Shown here piece after piece: positions 11,031-19,976 of a DNA stretch of 53,147 nt. The notes under the pieces are model-generated. The model was not told the origin of the DNA. It saw only the letters and a program-made list of their open reading frames with translations, and searched no databases. The translations under genes were made by a program, and so were the position numbers. Source of the stretch: an uncultured SAR86 cluster bacterium (GTDB lineage: Bacteria; Pseudomonadota; Gammaproteobacteria; Magnimaribacterales; D2472); the NCBI GenBank assembly GCA_902626385.1, contig CACOEZ010000003.1, positions 1 to 53,147 on the forward strand. Reading direction: 5' to 3'. The stretch's first letter is position 1, and each line of letters begins with the position of its first letter.

Positions 11031-12110
11031 ATGTTATTTGAGCCCTATAAACTTAAAAAATTAAATCTACGAAATCGAATAGTTATGGCTCCCATGACAA
11101 GAAATCAGTCACCTGAAGGAGTCCCAACTGATCAAGTAGCAAAATATTATCAAAGAAGAGCTCAAGGAGAAGTTGGGTTAATTATTACTGAAGGAATTGA
11201 GGTCAGTCACAAAGCTTCTAGTGCATATCCAAATGTACCAAGACTAGATTCAGTAAAAGCCAGAGATGGTTGGAAAAAAGTAGTTCAAGGCATTAAAGAA
11301 GATAATGGTTCAGTAATTGCTCAACTTTGGCATTGCGGTGGGTTTAGAAAACTTGGAATGGGCCCTGATCCAGAAGTGCCGGGACATACAGCTTCAGGAC
11401 TTGTCAAACCAGGAAAAAAAGTTGCACATGAGATGACATTGAGAGATATAGAAGAAACAATTGAGGCTTATGCATCTGATGCAGAGTTTTGTGAAAATAT
11501 TGGTTTTGATGGAGTAGAAATACATGGTGCGCACGGATATTTGATAGACAACTTTTTCTGGGAGGGTACAAATGTTCGTGAGGATGAATATGGTGGAACA
11601 ATTGAAAAAAGATCACAATTTGTAACTGACATTGTAAAAGCAGTCAGATCGAGAGTAAGTGATGATTTTATTGTTGGGCTCAGATTTTCCCAATGGAAGC
11701 AACATGATTTTAATGCGAAGTTAGCTGATACAGCTGCAGAGCTTGAGGAAGTTATCATGCCACCGGTCAATGCTGGTTTAGACTACCTTCATTCAAGCAT
11801 GAGAAGGTTTTGGGAGAGTGAATTTCCAAATTCAGATGAAAATTTAGCATTTTGGACAAAAAAAATATCAAATATTCCAACAATTGCTGTTGGGAGTGTA
11901 GGATTAGACACCGATTTCATTGACATGACTGCCTCTGCAAATCCAACAAGTATTGATAGAGCAATTGAAGATATCTCTCAAAACAAATATGAATTAATTG
12001 CTGTTGGGAGGGCGCTCATAGCTGATCCAAATTGGGTAGTAAAGATGAAAGAGGGAAGATTGAAAGATTTAGTGCCTTATACTAAAGAAGCTTTGATGAC
12101 GCTTTATTAA
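11031..12110 (+). CDS. NADH:flavin oxidoreductase, Old Yellow Enzyme family
   Basis: This is a 359-residue FMN-dependent TIM-barrel ene-reductase homologue. The N-terminal strand NRIVMAPMTRN (residues 15-25), the active-site HGAHGYLIDNF near 165-175, NVREDEYGGTIEKRS at 181-195 and a late phosphate-binding VGRALIADPNWV identify the family. No iron-sulfur domain follows, so it is OYE-like and not 2,4-dienoyl-CoA reductase-like. ATG 11031 directly follows the upstream crotonase stop, so the two are surely cotranscribed. The pair could reduce and then rearrange an activated enone, but this is inference. The stop overlaps the opposing fabB stop (TTAA). Confidence 0.9.
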   Translation: MLFEPYKLKKLNLRNRIVMAPMTRNQSPEGVPTDQVAKYYQRRAQGEVGLIITEGIEVSHKASSAYPNVPRLDSVKARDGWKKVVQGIKEDNGSVIAQLWHCGGFRKLGMGPDPEVPGHTASGLVKPGKKVAHEMTLRDIEETIEAYASDAEFCENIGFDGVEIHGAHGYLIDNFFWEGTNVREDEYGGTIEKRSQFVTDIVKAVRSRVSDDFIVGLRFSQWKQHDFNAKLADTAAELEEVIMPPVNAGLDYLHSSMRRFWESEFPNSDENLAFWTKKISNIPTIAVGSVGLDTDFIDMTASANPTSIDRAIEDISQNKYELIAVGRALIADPNWVVKMKEGRLKDLVPYTKEALMTLY

Positions 12111-13315
12111 TTCTTGCTAAGTATTAGACTTGCATTAGTTCCGCCAAACCCAAAAGAGTTGCTCAAAATATGATTTACTTCGCAATTTCTAGTTTCAGTA
12201 ACTATATCCAAATTTTTTGCTTCATCACATAGTTCCGATACATTTATTGTTGGGGCAATAAAGTTTTCATTAAGCATCATTACTGAGTATATTGCTTCGT
12301 GGACACCTGTAGCCCCAAGTGAATGGCCTGTCATAGATTTTGTAGAGCTGATAGGAGGACAGCTAGATCCAAAAACTTCATTGATTGCATTTAATTCGGC
12401 CACATCACCGACAGGAGTACTTGTACCATGAGTATTTATATATCCAATCTCTAATTGAGAATCCTCCATGGCTCCTTTCATGCACCTTATTGCGCCCTCA
12501 CCGGAAGGTGCAACCATATCGTAGCCATCAGAGTTAGCATAATATCCCGAAATTTTAGCTAAAATATTTGCATTTCTTTTCTTTGCGTGTTCCTCATCCT
12601 CAAGAATTATCATCCCAGCACCTCCTGCAATAACAAAGCCATCTCTATTTACATCATATGGTCTTGAGGCTAATTCAGGGTCAGAATTAAATTTAGAGGA
12701 CAAAGCTCCCATAGCATCAAACAAACAAGATGAACTCCAATGTTCGTCGTCACTTCCTCCAGCAATAACTATATCTTGTTGACCATTTCTAATTAGGTCT
12801 GCTGCATGACCAATACAATGTGCGCTAGTAGCACAAGCCGATGAGATTGAATAATTTATACCCTTTAGTTTAAATGCGGTCGCAACGATTGCTGATATAG
12901 AGCTAGACATACTTCTTGTAACTCCATAGGGGCCGATCCTTTTTGGTCCTTTTTCTCTCGCAATATCCCCATTAGCAACCATAATTCTAGTTGAAGAGCC
13001 TCCGGATCCTGCAACAATACCAACTCTAGGTGAATCAAGCGCATCTTCACTAATACCCGCCATGCTTAATGCGTCTTTAGTAGCTAAATAAGCATATCCT
13101 GCAGATTCTCCCATAAATCGTAATAGCTTTCGATCAATGTGTTCTGAAAGATCTATATCAATAGATCCAGATACACAACTTCTAAAGCCCATATCTGAAT
13201 ATGTTTGATTAAAGGTTATACCTGAATTGCCGTTTTTAAGGTTAAATAAAACATCATCATAAGTATTGCCAATACATGATTTTATTCCCACACCTGTTAT
13301 AACTACATTCTTCAT
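12107..13315 (-). CDS. fabB: Beta-ketoacyl-ACP synthase I
   Basis: This condensing enzyme (402 residues) elongates fatty acids and is needed for unsaturated acyl chains. The Cys-His-His active site is complete: Cys161 in SSACATS, His296 in NTHGTSTPVGD and His331 in KSMTGHSLGATG. These lie almost exactly at the E. coli FabB positions. Pairing with fabA (TAATG overlap) supports FabB over FabF. The neighbouring genes are cotranscribed on the minus strand. Confidence 0.95.
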   Translation of the reverse strand: MKNVVITGVGIKSCIGNTYDDVLFNLKNGNSGITFNQTYSDMGFRSCVSGSIDIDLSEHIDRKLLRFMGESAGYAYLATKDALSMAGISEDALDSPRVGIVAGSGGSSTRIMVANGDIAREKGPKRIGPYGVTRSMSSSISAIVATAFKLKGINYSISSACATSAHCIGHAADLIRNGQQDIVIAGGSDDEHWSSSCLFDAMGALSSKFNSDPELASRPYDVNRDGFVIAGGAGMIILEDEEHAKKRNANILAKISGYYANSDGYDMVAPSGEGAIRCMKGAMEDSQLEIGYINTHGTSTPVGDVAELNAINEVFGSSCPPISSTKSMTGHSLGATGVHEAIYSVMMLNENFIAPTINVSELCDEAKNLDIVTETRNCEVNHILSNSFGFGGTNASLILSKN

Positions 13316-13839
13316 TAGAAATTGCTTGGGTCTTTAAAGAGTCCAACTTTAAGCTTTTCAGCACTATAAATTTTCTTATCATCTACAAACATTTCACCAT
13401 CTGCCAAGCCCACAATTGCACCCCTATTAATAACTCTCTTTATGTCAATTTTATATTTTACTTTTTTTGCACTTGGAAGAACTTGTCCAAAAAATTTTAC
13501 ATTTTCTGCTCCAAGAGCTCTTCCAATTCCTGGAAGACCAGACCAGAGTAAATAAAAACCAAGAAGTTGCCACATTGCATCAAGTCCAAGACAACCGGGC
13601 ATAACAGGATCTGTCTTAAAATGACATTTAAAAAACCACAAATCAGGATTTATATTAAGATGTGCTTCGATCGATCCTTTTTTATAATTACCACTAGAAT
13701 CATTGATATTTGATATCTCATCAAACATCAACATATTATCTGAGGGAAGCCTGCCATCTCCCTCTTTTGTAAATAGCTCCCCATTTGCACATGCTATCAA
13801 GTCACTTTTTGAATAACTATTTTTAGGTATGAATGTCAT
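13315..13839 (-). CDS. fabA: 3-Hydroxydecanoyl-ACP dehydratase/isomerase
   Basis: FabA (174 residues) dehydrates 3-hydroxydecanoyl-ACP and isomerises the product, which commits carbon to the anaerobic unsaturated fatty acid pathway. The hot-dog fold motif [22 protein letters not shown] carries the catalytic His73 and Asp87. It is coupled to fabB downstream by a one-base overlap and to ispB upstream by ATGA. A second hot-dog dehydratase, FabZ, is encoded at 38869-39309. Confidence 0.95.
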   Translation of the reverse strand: MTFIPKNSYSKSDLIACANGELFTKEGDGRLPSDNMLMFDEISNINDSSGNYKKGSIEAHLNINPDLWFFKCHFKTDPVMPGCLGLDAMWQLLGFYLLWSGLPGIGRALGAENVKFFGQVLPSAKKVKYKIDIKRVINRGAIVGLADGEMFVDDKKIYSAEKLKVGLFKDPSNF

Positions 13840-14783
13840 TTGTCCCTGTTATAAGCGATATTGGTTAATTCTATCATTTCTTTTTTAACTTTAAGATTAT
13901 CAATCCCTCCAGCAAAGATTATCGCATTTTTATGAAATTGTTTTGCAAGAAGCTCTGTTTTACGTATACCTTGTAAATTTTTTATGACTTCCAATACTTT
14001 ATCTGCATTAATTCTCTGGTTCCCCAAGAAATTTAGTAATATTTTTTTTTCACTGCTTTTTGCGTTTTTGTAAGCGAAATAGAATGGATAAGTGATTTTT
14101 CCTTCTTTTAGATCCTGAAAAAGCGGTTTGCCCATTTTTTTGTTAAATGAATAATCTAAAAGATCATCTTTTATTTGAAATAGTATGCCAATATTTTTTG
14201 CACACTCACTAATATTTTTTATATATTTTTTATCAGCATTTACCAAAAGTGCGCCTGTTCTTGCTGAAGCCTCAAACAACCTTCCGGTTTTAAAATAACT
14301 TATTTTTTTTAATTTATTTAGAGATATATTTTCATTATTGATTGCATCAAGCTGAATTAATTCTCCTTGGGATATATCATTAGTTGCCCTAGATAGCTCA
14401 TTTAGAATTTCTTGATTGCCGATATCAACCATATACATAAAGGCTTTGGAATAAATATAATCACCTATCAAAACTCCGTGAGCGTTAGACCATAGTTTAT
14501 TGACAGACTCTTTTCCTCTTCTAAATGACGAATCATCAACGACATCGTCATGCACCAAAGTTGCTGTATGTAACAACTCAATTATCGCAGCAAGCTTAAT
14601 TCTGTCTTTTTTCTTTCTGTTTGCTGATGACGCTATGAGATTAAGTTTTGACCTAATTTTTTTTCCATTCGATTTGAAGATATGCTTATAAAGATTTTTT
14701 ATGGTTTTTTCTTTTACAACATCATTTTTTATTATTTTTTCAACAAGTCGCACTTCTTTTAATGTTGATTGCATTGATTTCAT
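13836..14783 (-). CDS. ispB: Polyprenyl diphosphate synthase (octaprenyl type)
   Basis: This all-helical trans-prenyltransferase of 315 residues most likely makes the ubiquinone side chain. The first aspartate-rich motif is DDVVD at residues 79-83, followed by SSFRRG, and the second is KDDLLDY at about 205-211. Its position divergent from rplU-rpmA-obgE is the same as E. coli ispB. Chain length cannot be read from sequence alone. ATG 14774 is an alternative start three codons in. A TATAAT element lies 24 bases upstream. Confidence 0.92.
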   Translation of the reverse strand: MKSMQSTLKEVRLVEKIIKNDVVKEKTIKNLYKHIFKSNGKKIRSKLNLIASSANRKKKDRIKLAAIIELLHTATLVHDDVVDDSSFRRGKESVNKLWSNAHGVLIGDYIYSKAFMYMVDIGNQEILNELSRATNDISQGELIQLDAINNENISLNKLKKISYFKTGRLFEASARTGALLVNADKKYIKNISECAKNIGILFQIKDDLLDYSFNKKMGKPLFQDLKEGKITYPFYFAYKNAKSSEKKILLNFLGNQRINADKVLEVIKNLQGIRKTELLAKQFHKNAIIFAGGIDNLKVKKEMIELTNIAYNRDK

Positions 14784-14806
14784 TTTTATAGACTATTTAA
14801 GTCAAA

Positions 14807-14812
14807 ATTATA
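14807..14812 (-). promoter_or_regulatory. ispB: Putative -10 element for ispB-fabA-fabB
   Basis: A perfect TATAAT on the minus strand lies 24 bases upstream of the ispB ATG. The -35 region is poor: nothing better than a three-of-six match was found at 16-18 bases. It sits next to the divergent rplU promoter, so the two promoters are packed into 90 bases. Confidence 0.4.
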
Positions 14813-14820
14813 CATAAGTA

Positions 14821-14849
14821 TTGATAATTTCTTCATTAAAGCGTATATT
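14821..14849 (+). promoter_or_regulatory. rplU: Sigma70-type promoter for rplU-rpmA-obgE
   Basis: TTGATA at 14821-14826 and TATATT at 14844-14849 are separated by exactly 17 bases. This predicts a start near 14856 and a leader of about 18 bases before the rplU ATG. The downstream AAAGGA is a suitable ribosome binding site. It is the best sigma70 match I found in the window. Confidence 0.65.
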
Positions 14850-14873
14850 TTGCGGGCTTTAAAGGATTATATT

Positions 14874-15191
14874 ATGTACGCGGTTATTGAAACAGGTGGA
14901 AAACAACATAAAGTTGAGAAAGGCATGGTTTTATCGATTGATCTCACAAAAGATGAGGTTGGTAAAAAGATAACTTTTGAAAATGTTCTTTTGTACGTTG
15001 ATGGTGATAATGTTGAGGTTGGTCAACCTTACCTCAGTAATGTAAAAGTAACAGCTGAAGTTAAAGATGTTGTTAAATCTGATAAAATTTCAGTTCTTCG
15101 ATTTAGAAGAAGAAAGCATAGTATGAGAAAAGTAGGACATAGAGCAAAGCATACTCAGATAGAAATTAAGAATATTAAATTAGAGAGTTAA
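14874..15191 (+). CDS. rplU: 50S ribosomal protein L21
   Basis: L21 (105 residues) starts [17 protein letters not shown], the universal N-terminus. The C-terminal half has [24 protein letters not shown]. An in-frame TTG at 14850 would add eight residues, but homology and the AAAGGA site fix the start at ATG 14874. It is the first gene of the rplU-rpmA-obgE operon, with one base before rpmA. Confidence 0.96.
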   Translation: MYAVIETGGKQHKVEKGMVLSIDLTKDEVGKKITFENVLLYVDGDNVEVGQPYLSNVKVTAEVKDVVKSDKISVLRFRRRKHSMRKVGHRAKHTQIEIKNIKLES

Positions 15192-15192
15192 A

Positions 15193-15450
15193 ATGGCACA
15201 TAAGAAAGCAGGTGGATCAAGTAAGAACGGTCGAGATTCCAACTCCAAACGTCTTGGAGTAAAGAGGTTTGGTGGTCAGATAGTTAAAGCTGGAGAGATT
15301 TTAATTCGTCAACGTGGTACCAATACTCATCCTGGTCTAAATGTGGGGATAGGAAAAGACGATACTCTTTTTGCAAAAGCTTCAGGTATGGTTCAATTCA
15401 CATACAAAGGTCCAAAGAAAAGAAAAACTGCTAACGTTATTCCTCAGTAG
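15193..15450 (+). CDS. rpmA: 50S ribosomal protein L27
   Basis: L27 (85 residues) reaches into the peptidyl transferase centre with its N-terminal tail. The sequence [20 protein letters not shown] is canonical and has no cleavable Firmicute-type extension. FGGQ and [13 protein letters not shown] follow. It is in operon with rplU and obgE. Confidence 0.97.
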   Translation: MAHKKAGGSSKNGRDSNSKRLGVKRFGGQIVKAGEILIRQRGTNTHPGLNVGIGKDDTLFAKASGMVQFTYKGPKKRKTANVIPQ

Positions 15451-15459
15451 TTTAATCAA

Positions 15460-16467
15460 ATGAACTTCATTGATGAGGCCTATCTCGAAGTCAGGGCAGG
15501 AGATGGGGGTTCTGGCGCGTCTAGTTTTAGAAGAGAAAAGTATATTCCATTTGGTGGTCCTGATGGCGGTGATGGTGGTAAGGGCGGAGACGTCTTATTT
15601 AGAGTGAATCCAAACTCTAATACGCTAATAGATTTCCAGAATAGAAAAATATTTGAGGCAAAGAATGGTGAAAGAGGTTCAGGTAAAAATAAGTCTGGAT
15701 CTGCTGGAGAAGATCTAATCATTAATGTGCCAAATGGTACAGTCATATATGATGATGTTACTAATGAGGAGTTGTTAGATTGCGTTGATGAAACAAAAGA
15801 ATATTTGATTGCCAAAGGCGGAGAGGGTGGACATGGGAATGCAAGATTTAAATCCTCTACAAATAGAGCTCCAAGGAAGTCAACACCTGGTTTTAAAGGC
15901 GAGATCCGATCATTAAGGTTGGAGTTAAAATCACTTGCAGATGTTGGTTTAGTTGGATTTCCTAATGCTGGAAAATCAACTTTTCTCAATTATGTATCAT
16001 CGGCTAAGCCTAAAATAGGTAATTATCCTTTTACAACTTTAAGACCTCACCTTGGCACAATTAAAGGCTCAGAATCAAGTTATGTAATCGCTGATATCCC
16101 CGGCCTTATTGAAGGTGCATCTGATGGAGCAGGTCTAGGAACAAAGTTTCTAAAGCATATCTCTAGGACAGGCTTACTTCTAATATTTGTTGATTTATAT
16201 CCAACAGAGAATTTAAGTCCGACTAAGCAAGCAAGCTTGCTTTATAAGGAGCTTGAGACCTACAAAGATGATTTGACTCAAAAAATTTCATGGATTGTTT
16301 GCAATAAAACAGATTTATTAGAAGAAGATGAGCTTAGAAAAATCAAAGTCGAAATTCTTACAAATCTTAATTTCTCGGAAAATGAAATTTTTATGATCTC
16401 AGCAGCTACGGGTAATGGAATAGACCAGCTTCTAAAAAAACTGGAAACGGAAGTTTGTCAAAATTAG
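15460..16467 (+). CDS. obgE: Ribosome-associated GTPase Obg/CgtA
   Basis: This essential late-50S assembly GTPase has 335 residues. The glycine-rich Obg fold fills roughly residues 1-158 (FIDEAYLEVRAGDGGSGASSF). The G domain follows, with GFPNAGKST (G1), DIPGLIEGAS (G3), NKTD (G4) and SAATG (G5). It ends soon after G5 and lacks the extended acidic C-terminal region that brings E. coli ObgE to 390 residues. The yhbE gene found before obgE in E. coli is absent. The stop overlaps the opposing rpsT stop within TTAG. Confidence 0.96.
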   Translation: MNFIDEAYLEVRAGDGGSGASSFRREKYIPFGGPDGGDGGKGGDVLFRVNPNSNTLIDFQNRKIFEAKNGERGSGKNKSGSAGEDLIINVPNGTVIYDDVTNEELLDCVDETKEYLIAKGGEGGHGNARFKSSTNRAPRKSTPGFKGEIRSLRLELKSLADVGLVGFPNAGKSTFLNYVSSAKPKIGNYPFTTLRPHLGTIKGSESSYVIADIPGLIEGASDGAGLGTKFLKHISRTGLLLIFVDLYPTENLSPTKQASLLYKELETYKDDLTQKISWIVCNKTDLLEEDELRKIKVEILTNLNFSENEIFMISAATGNGIDQLLKKLETEVCQN

Positions 16468-16727
16468 CCTAAGCTTTTAACAGCTTTTGATAACCTGCTT
16501 TTAGTCCTAGCAGCAGCATTTTTGTGGATAACATTTTTAGAAGCTGCAGAATCAATTACTTTTTCTGCATTTTTTAACAGTTCTTTAGCTTTTACAGGAT
16601 CGTTATTATCGATACTTGCACGAACATTTTTTACCGCTGTTCTCACCATTGATCTCTGAGCATGCCTTAATTTATACCTTTCAGTATTTTGCTTAGCTCT
16701 TTTAATTGCTTGTTTTGAATTAGCCAT
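16464..16727 (-). CDS. rpsT: 30S ribosomal protein S20
   Basis: S20 (87 residues) starts MANSKQAIKRAKQNTERYKL and is lysine-rich and helical throughout, ending RTKSRLSKAVKSLG. This is full length for the family. It binds the 16S 5' domain. It lies tail-to-tail with obgE and downstream of the TonB-receptor terminator, so it needs its own promoter in 16728-16800. Confidence 0.96.
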   Translation of the reverse strand: MANSKQAIKRAKQNTERYKLRHAQRSMVRTAVKNVRASIDNNDPVKAKELLKNAEKVIDSAASKNVIHKNAAARTKSRLSKAVKSLG

Positions 16728-16746
16728 AATGTTTAATTAGGTGCGT

Positions 16747-16775
16747 AGTTTAATAATGAAACGCTTCAATGTCCA
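16747..16775 (-). promoter_or_regulatory. rpsT: Candidate rpsT promoter
   Basis: On the minus strand, TGGACA (16770-16775, five of six matches to consensus) is followed after 17 bases by TAAACT (16747-16752, four of six). The -10 is followed by ACGCACC, a GC-rich discriminator of the kind seen at stringently controlled ribosomal promoters. The predicted leader is short, about 13 bases. Confidence 0.35.
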
Positions 16776-16802
16776 TATTTCAGCCCATTATTTGAAATAA
16801 AA

Positions 16803-16828
16803 AAAAGGCAGCTAGAACGCTGCCTTTT
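16803..16828 (-). terminator. Intrinsic terminator after the TonB-dependent receptor gene
   Basis: A perfect ten-base inverted repeat, AAAAGGCAGC and GCTGCCTTTT, flanks a six-base loop. On the minus strand it is followed by a long T run (16795-16806 read in reverse), giving a classic GC-core hairpin plus U-tract. It lies 14 bases beyond the receptor stop codon and also insulates rpsT. Confidence 0.88.
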
Positions 16829-16841
16829 AATTATATTCTTA

Positions 16842-19475
16842 CTATTTAGAATATTTAAGTCCAATATAAACCATTCTTCCTCTAGGATCATGATGTTTAG
16901 GATCATAGCTGAAATTAGCTGCATCATAAACTTCCGGTACATCCTCATCAAATGCATTAGTCATACCTAATGTAAGAAGAAGATTACTATCATTCATATC
17001 AAACTTGTATGAATACTTAAGATCTACAGTAAAGAAACTATCTATATTTTGATCGAATCCTCTCGATGTTGCGAACGCATCTAAAGGTCTAGTAGTTTCG
17101 TAATCTGAAACATATCTTCCATAAGCAACCGCAGAATGATTTCCATTTTTTAGTGCTGCGTGAAGAACCATTTTTGTCTCAGGTAATGATCTTGCAAAGT
17201 TATCGTGATTAAAGAGCCCAACAACATCCGCAGTAGTTCCTGTTTGAAGAGGAATTTTATACTGAAGCATGTGCATTGATTTTAATCCAACCTGAGCAGA
17301 GCCCATATTAGTATCAAAATCATAAGTCATCTCTAAGTCAAAACCATTTGTATCAACAGAAGAAGCATTAAAGTAGCTAGTGGTCACACCTGTTAAGGTT
17401 CCATCAACTGTTCTTTTAACATCTGGATCTAGTGGATTAGCTATTACTTTACCTTGTGCGCTCTCAATTGTAATCAAGTCAGAATAGTCGATAGCCCAAT
17501 AATCAAGTTTGAGATTGAAATTATCACCTGGTGACCAAATTAAACCTATATTGGTATTATCTGATTCTTCTGGTTCTAAATTAGGATTGTTTGCTTGAGA
17601 AATTCTTATAAATGCAACACCACCTACAGGAGCACCAGTTGTATCAAAATCTTGAATACCCTGAAGACCAATCGTTGTAGCTGTTAATTGAGATAGTGAT
17701 GCTTCTCTGAAAGAAGTACTAAGTGAAGCACGTAATATTAAATCATCTGAAACCTCATATCTTGCTGAAATTTTTGGATTTACTGAACTATCACTTTCAA
17801 GACTTTCATATCTTAGTGCACCCCTAACTTCTAGTCGATCAGAGACCTGATTAGATGCCTCAACAAAAATAGCTTTTGCATTTCTACTTGCGTCACTATC
17901 TAGACCACCACCTAAGAATAATAAATCTGCAGGTACCGCAATACTTCCATCTGCTGCAAATTGAGCAATAGATTCCGGACCACGTTTTATTGAGAAAGAT
18001 TCATCCCTGAATTGAAAGCCTGCAGCAACTTCCATTTTTCCTACAGTTCCAGACATAACATAATCAAGAACTGTAAGATCAGTATCAGTCCATGTTTGCT
18101 GAGCAGTTGAGATATAGTCAATTAACTCTTGAGAGTTTGCAGTTGGATCAAAAAGATTCCAACTTTGATTGCCTGATGCACCGCCAGTGCCAGCAATAGC
18201 TGCTGTAAATCTTGACGTGCTAGTATCTGGTTGACGACCATAACCTGAATCACTGCTATCTGTATAAGAAAGATCCCATGAGAATCCATTATCAAATTCA
18301 CCTGTTAAGCTCATTGACAGTCTATCTGTTTCACCCTCTCTTGGTGCAAGTGGCGATGGAAAAGCAGAACCTAAAGGTCTACCCAGCCATAACAAAGGAA
18401 CTCCAAAAGGATTTCCAGCTTGTCCAGGTAAAATTGCATTTGCTGGACTTAGGTATGATAAAGCAGGGTAAGAAGGAGATTGTGGATTATCATTCACATC
18501 AATTTCTGTGTGTGTAATATTTACATTAAATGTTATTCCACTCTCTAATTCGTTTGTAAATGAAGCAAACGTACTCATATGGTCTTCATCATTAACAAGA
18601 TTAAATCTCGGACCATAATGAAACCCACAACGTGAACCACTAGTTTGAGGTATTAAGAAACCTCCATTAGCTAAACAGTTTGCATCAGGAACATTTTGAA
18701 ATGGAGTATAAGTTCCAGCATAAGGCCCACTATCAACAGTGCTAGGACCAAAAAGTAAGAAGCTGTTTCCTAAAGTACTTATAGCTAGTTCAGATGTTTT
18801 AGGACGAAGAGAAGAGCTCATTGGTGATCGGTCAAGTTGACTAAAAGCAACTACTAAATTGCTGTTACCGTTCTCAACTCCCCAAATAACACCAACTCTA
18901 TCATCAGTTTGTCCGCCAATATCTGCTTCTTGCCTAGAAACTTCTACTTCTAAACCAGTGAAATCCTTTCTTAGAATGTAGTTAACAACACCAGCAACAG
19001 CATCTGAACCGTAAATAGATGCAGCACCTTCTTTTAGCACTTCAACTCTGTCAAGCGCTATAACTGGGATAGCATTAGTATTTACAAAGACACTTCCATC
19101 ATTAGCAGTTGCTGTAGCTAGAGTATGTCTTTTGCCATCCACCAACACTAAGGTTGAAGATAGACCTAAGCCTCTCAGATTAATATTTGATGTTCCTTGA
19201 GTAGCTCCCTGTGTAAATGAATCAGGATTATTTTCCGATCCTGAATTAACAGCTATGTTTGCAGTAATATCTGCAATTGTAGTAGCATTTAAGTTATCAA
19301 TTTCATCTCTATTAATAATCTCAACAGGCGATGCTCCATCTGTTGGACTTGCCTTAATATATGAACCAGTAACTACAACTTCTTCAACAGACTCTTCTTG
19401 TGCATTAATGGCAAATGAATTGAATATGAGAAAAATTGAAAGACACCGGACAAATAATTTTTTTGAATTTTGCAT
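16842..19475 (-). CDS. TonB-dependent outer-membrane receptor
   Basis: This is an 877-residue outer-membrane transporter. Residues 1-25 are a signal peptide ending INAQ. EEVVVTGSYIK just after it looks like a TonB box. The plug domain follows (about 40-170), with STLVLVDGKRH, KEGAASIYGSDAVAGVVNYILR and DFTGLEVEVS. The remainder is a beta barrel with many aromatic, glycine and serine segments, ending GRMVYIGLKYSK. The ligand cannot be named. The gene is monocistronic, with its own terminator, between rpsT and tmRNA. No Fur box was seen in its upstream region. Confidence 0.93.
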   Translation of the reverse strand: MQNSKKLFVRCLSIFLIFNSFAINAQEESVEEVVVTGSYIKASPTDGASPVEIINRDEIDNLNATTIADITANIAVNSGSENNPDSFTQGATQGTSNINLRGLGLSSTLVLVDGKRHTLATATANDGSVFVNTNAIPVIALDRVEVLKEGAASIYGSDAVAGVVNYILRKDFTGLEVEVSRQEADIGGQTDDRVGVIWGVENGNSNLVVAFSQLDRSPMSSSLRPKTSELAISTLGNSFLLFGPSTVDSGPYAGTYTPFQNVPDANCLANGGFLIPQTSGSRCGFHYGPRFNLVNDEDHMSTFASFTNELESGITFNVNITHTEIDVNDNPQSPSYPALSYLSPANAILPGQAGNPFGVPLLWLGRPLGSAFPSPLAPREGETDRLSMSLTGEFDNGFSWDLSYTDSSDSGYGRQPDTSTSRFTAAIAGTGGASGNQSWNLFDPTANSQELIDYISTAQQTWTDTDLTVLDYVMSGTVGKMEVAAGFQFRDESFSIKRGPESIAQFAADGSIAVPADLLFLGGGLDSDASRNAKAIFVEASNQVSDRLEVRGALRYESLESDSSVNPKISARYEVSDDLILRASLSTSFREASLSQLTATTIGLQGIQDFDTTGAPVGGVAFIRISQANNPNLEPEESDNTNIGLIWSPGDNFNLKLDYWAIDYSDLITIESAQGKVIANPLDPDVKRTVDGTLTGVTTSYFNASSVDTNGFDLEMTYDFDTNMGSAQVGLKSMHMLQYKIPLQTGTTADVVGLFNHDNFARSLPETKMVLHAALKNGNHSAVAYGRYVSDYETTRPLDAFATSRGFDQNIDSFFTVDLKYSYKFDMNDSNLLLTLGMTNAFDEDVPEVYDAANFSYDPKHHDPRGRMVYIGLKYSK

Positions 19476-19580
19476 AAGTTCCCCCCTTATTGTTTAAATT
19501 TCAAAATAATTTTTAAACCCTATTGAGTTAATATTACTACTTTTGGGTTATTTTGAACAGAAAAGAAAATCATGACATTT

Positions 19581-19926
19581 TGGTGGAGGCGGCGGGAATT
19601 GAACCCGCGTCCGCTAATCCTTCAGCCTAACTTCTACATGCTTAGCTCATTCTATTATTTTTGACTTTCAAGGCCCGAAGAGCAGGGTTTGAAAGCGAGC
19701 TTGATTAAGTTTAACCAAACTGTATCCAAGCAATACAGCCTGGCTAGACTATGTGTTTATCCGATGCTTCAAACCATAGTCAATTTTTGCATCGGTTAGC
19801 ATTAAGCTGCTAAAGCGTAGTTGTCGTTATTTGCAACTATTTTTTTATAGTATGTTTTACAAGAGTTACTACAATCTTGGCATGCGCTTTGGAGTCCAGT
19901 AGAAACGTCGAACCCTATTCGCCCCC
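19581..19926 (-). ncRNA. ssrA: Transfer-messenger RNA (tmRNA)
   Basis: tmRNA rescues stalled ribosomes together with SmpB. The 5' end GGGGGCG pairs with CGCCTCC before the 3' terminal ACCA, giving a seven-base acceptor stem with a G3-U wobble, the alanine identity element. The 5' side has GGGTTCGACG and the 3' side the T arm GGTTCAATTCCCGCC. The tag reading frame (19802-19834) follows an ATAGTTGCAAATAA-type resume site and encodes ANNDNYALAA, then TAA. The length is 346 bases. smpB lies directly upstream on the same strand, as in E. coli. Confidence 0.96.
19802..19834 (-). other. ssrA: tmRNA tag-peptide reading frame (ANNDNYALAA)
   Basis: The resume codon GCA at 19832-19834 begins a ten-codon frame encoding ANNDNYALAA and ending with TAA at 19802-19804. 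The LAA end is the ClpXP degron, and the first residues resemble the SspB-binding half of the enteric tag ANDENYALAA. Confidence 0.93.
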
Positions 19927-19938
19927 AACGGGAAAAAG

Positions 19939-19944
19939 ATTATA
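19939..19944 (-). promoter_or_regulatory. ssrA: Putative -10 element for ssrA
   Basis: A TATAAT on the minus strand lies 12 bases upstream of the mature tmRNA 5' end, in the 50 bases between smpB and ssrA. The -35 is not convincing: the nearest good TTAAAA is 20 bases away. Some transcription may also come from smpB. Confidence 0.4.
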
Positions 19945-19976
19945 CATTATTAATAGTATCTAGCTTTTAATTTAGA

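Noticed and set aside
15193-15450. L27 with an N-terminal extension that needs proteolytic cleavage
   Set aside because: The ATG gives [15 protein letters not shown] directly, the mature form, so no cleavable extension exists.
15480-15989. Long open frame (169 codons) on the minus strand opposite obgE
   Set aside because: It is proline- and serine-rich, the mirror image of the glycine-rich Obg domain, and has no family resemblance. It is a shadow of obgE.
19476-19580. AACCC/GGGTT inverted repeat between the TonB receptor and tmRNA, as an operator or terminator
   Set aside because: The arms are only five or six bases with a loop of over 20 bases and no T run. It is within chance expectation for this composition.
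19581-19650. A tRNA gene suggested by the GGTTCAATTCCCGCC T arm and CCA end
   Set aside because: The acceptor strand pairs with a 5' end about 340 bases away and a tag frame lies between, so this is the tRNA-like end of tmRNA.
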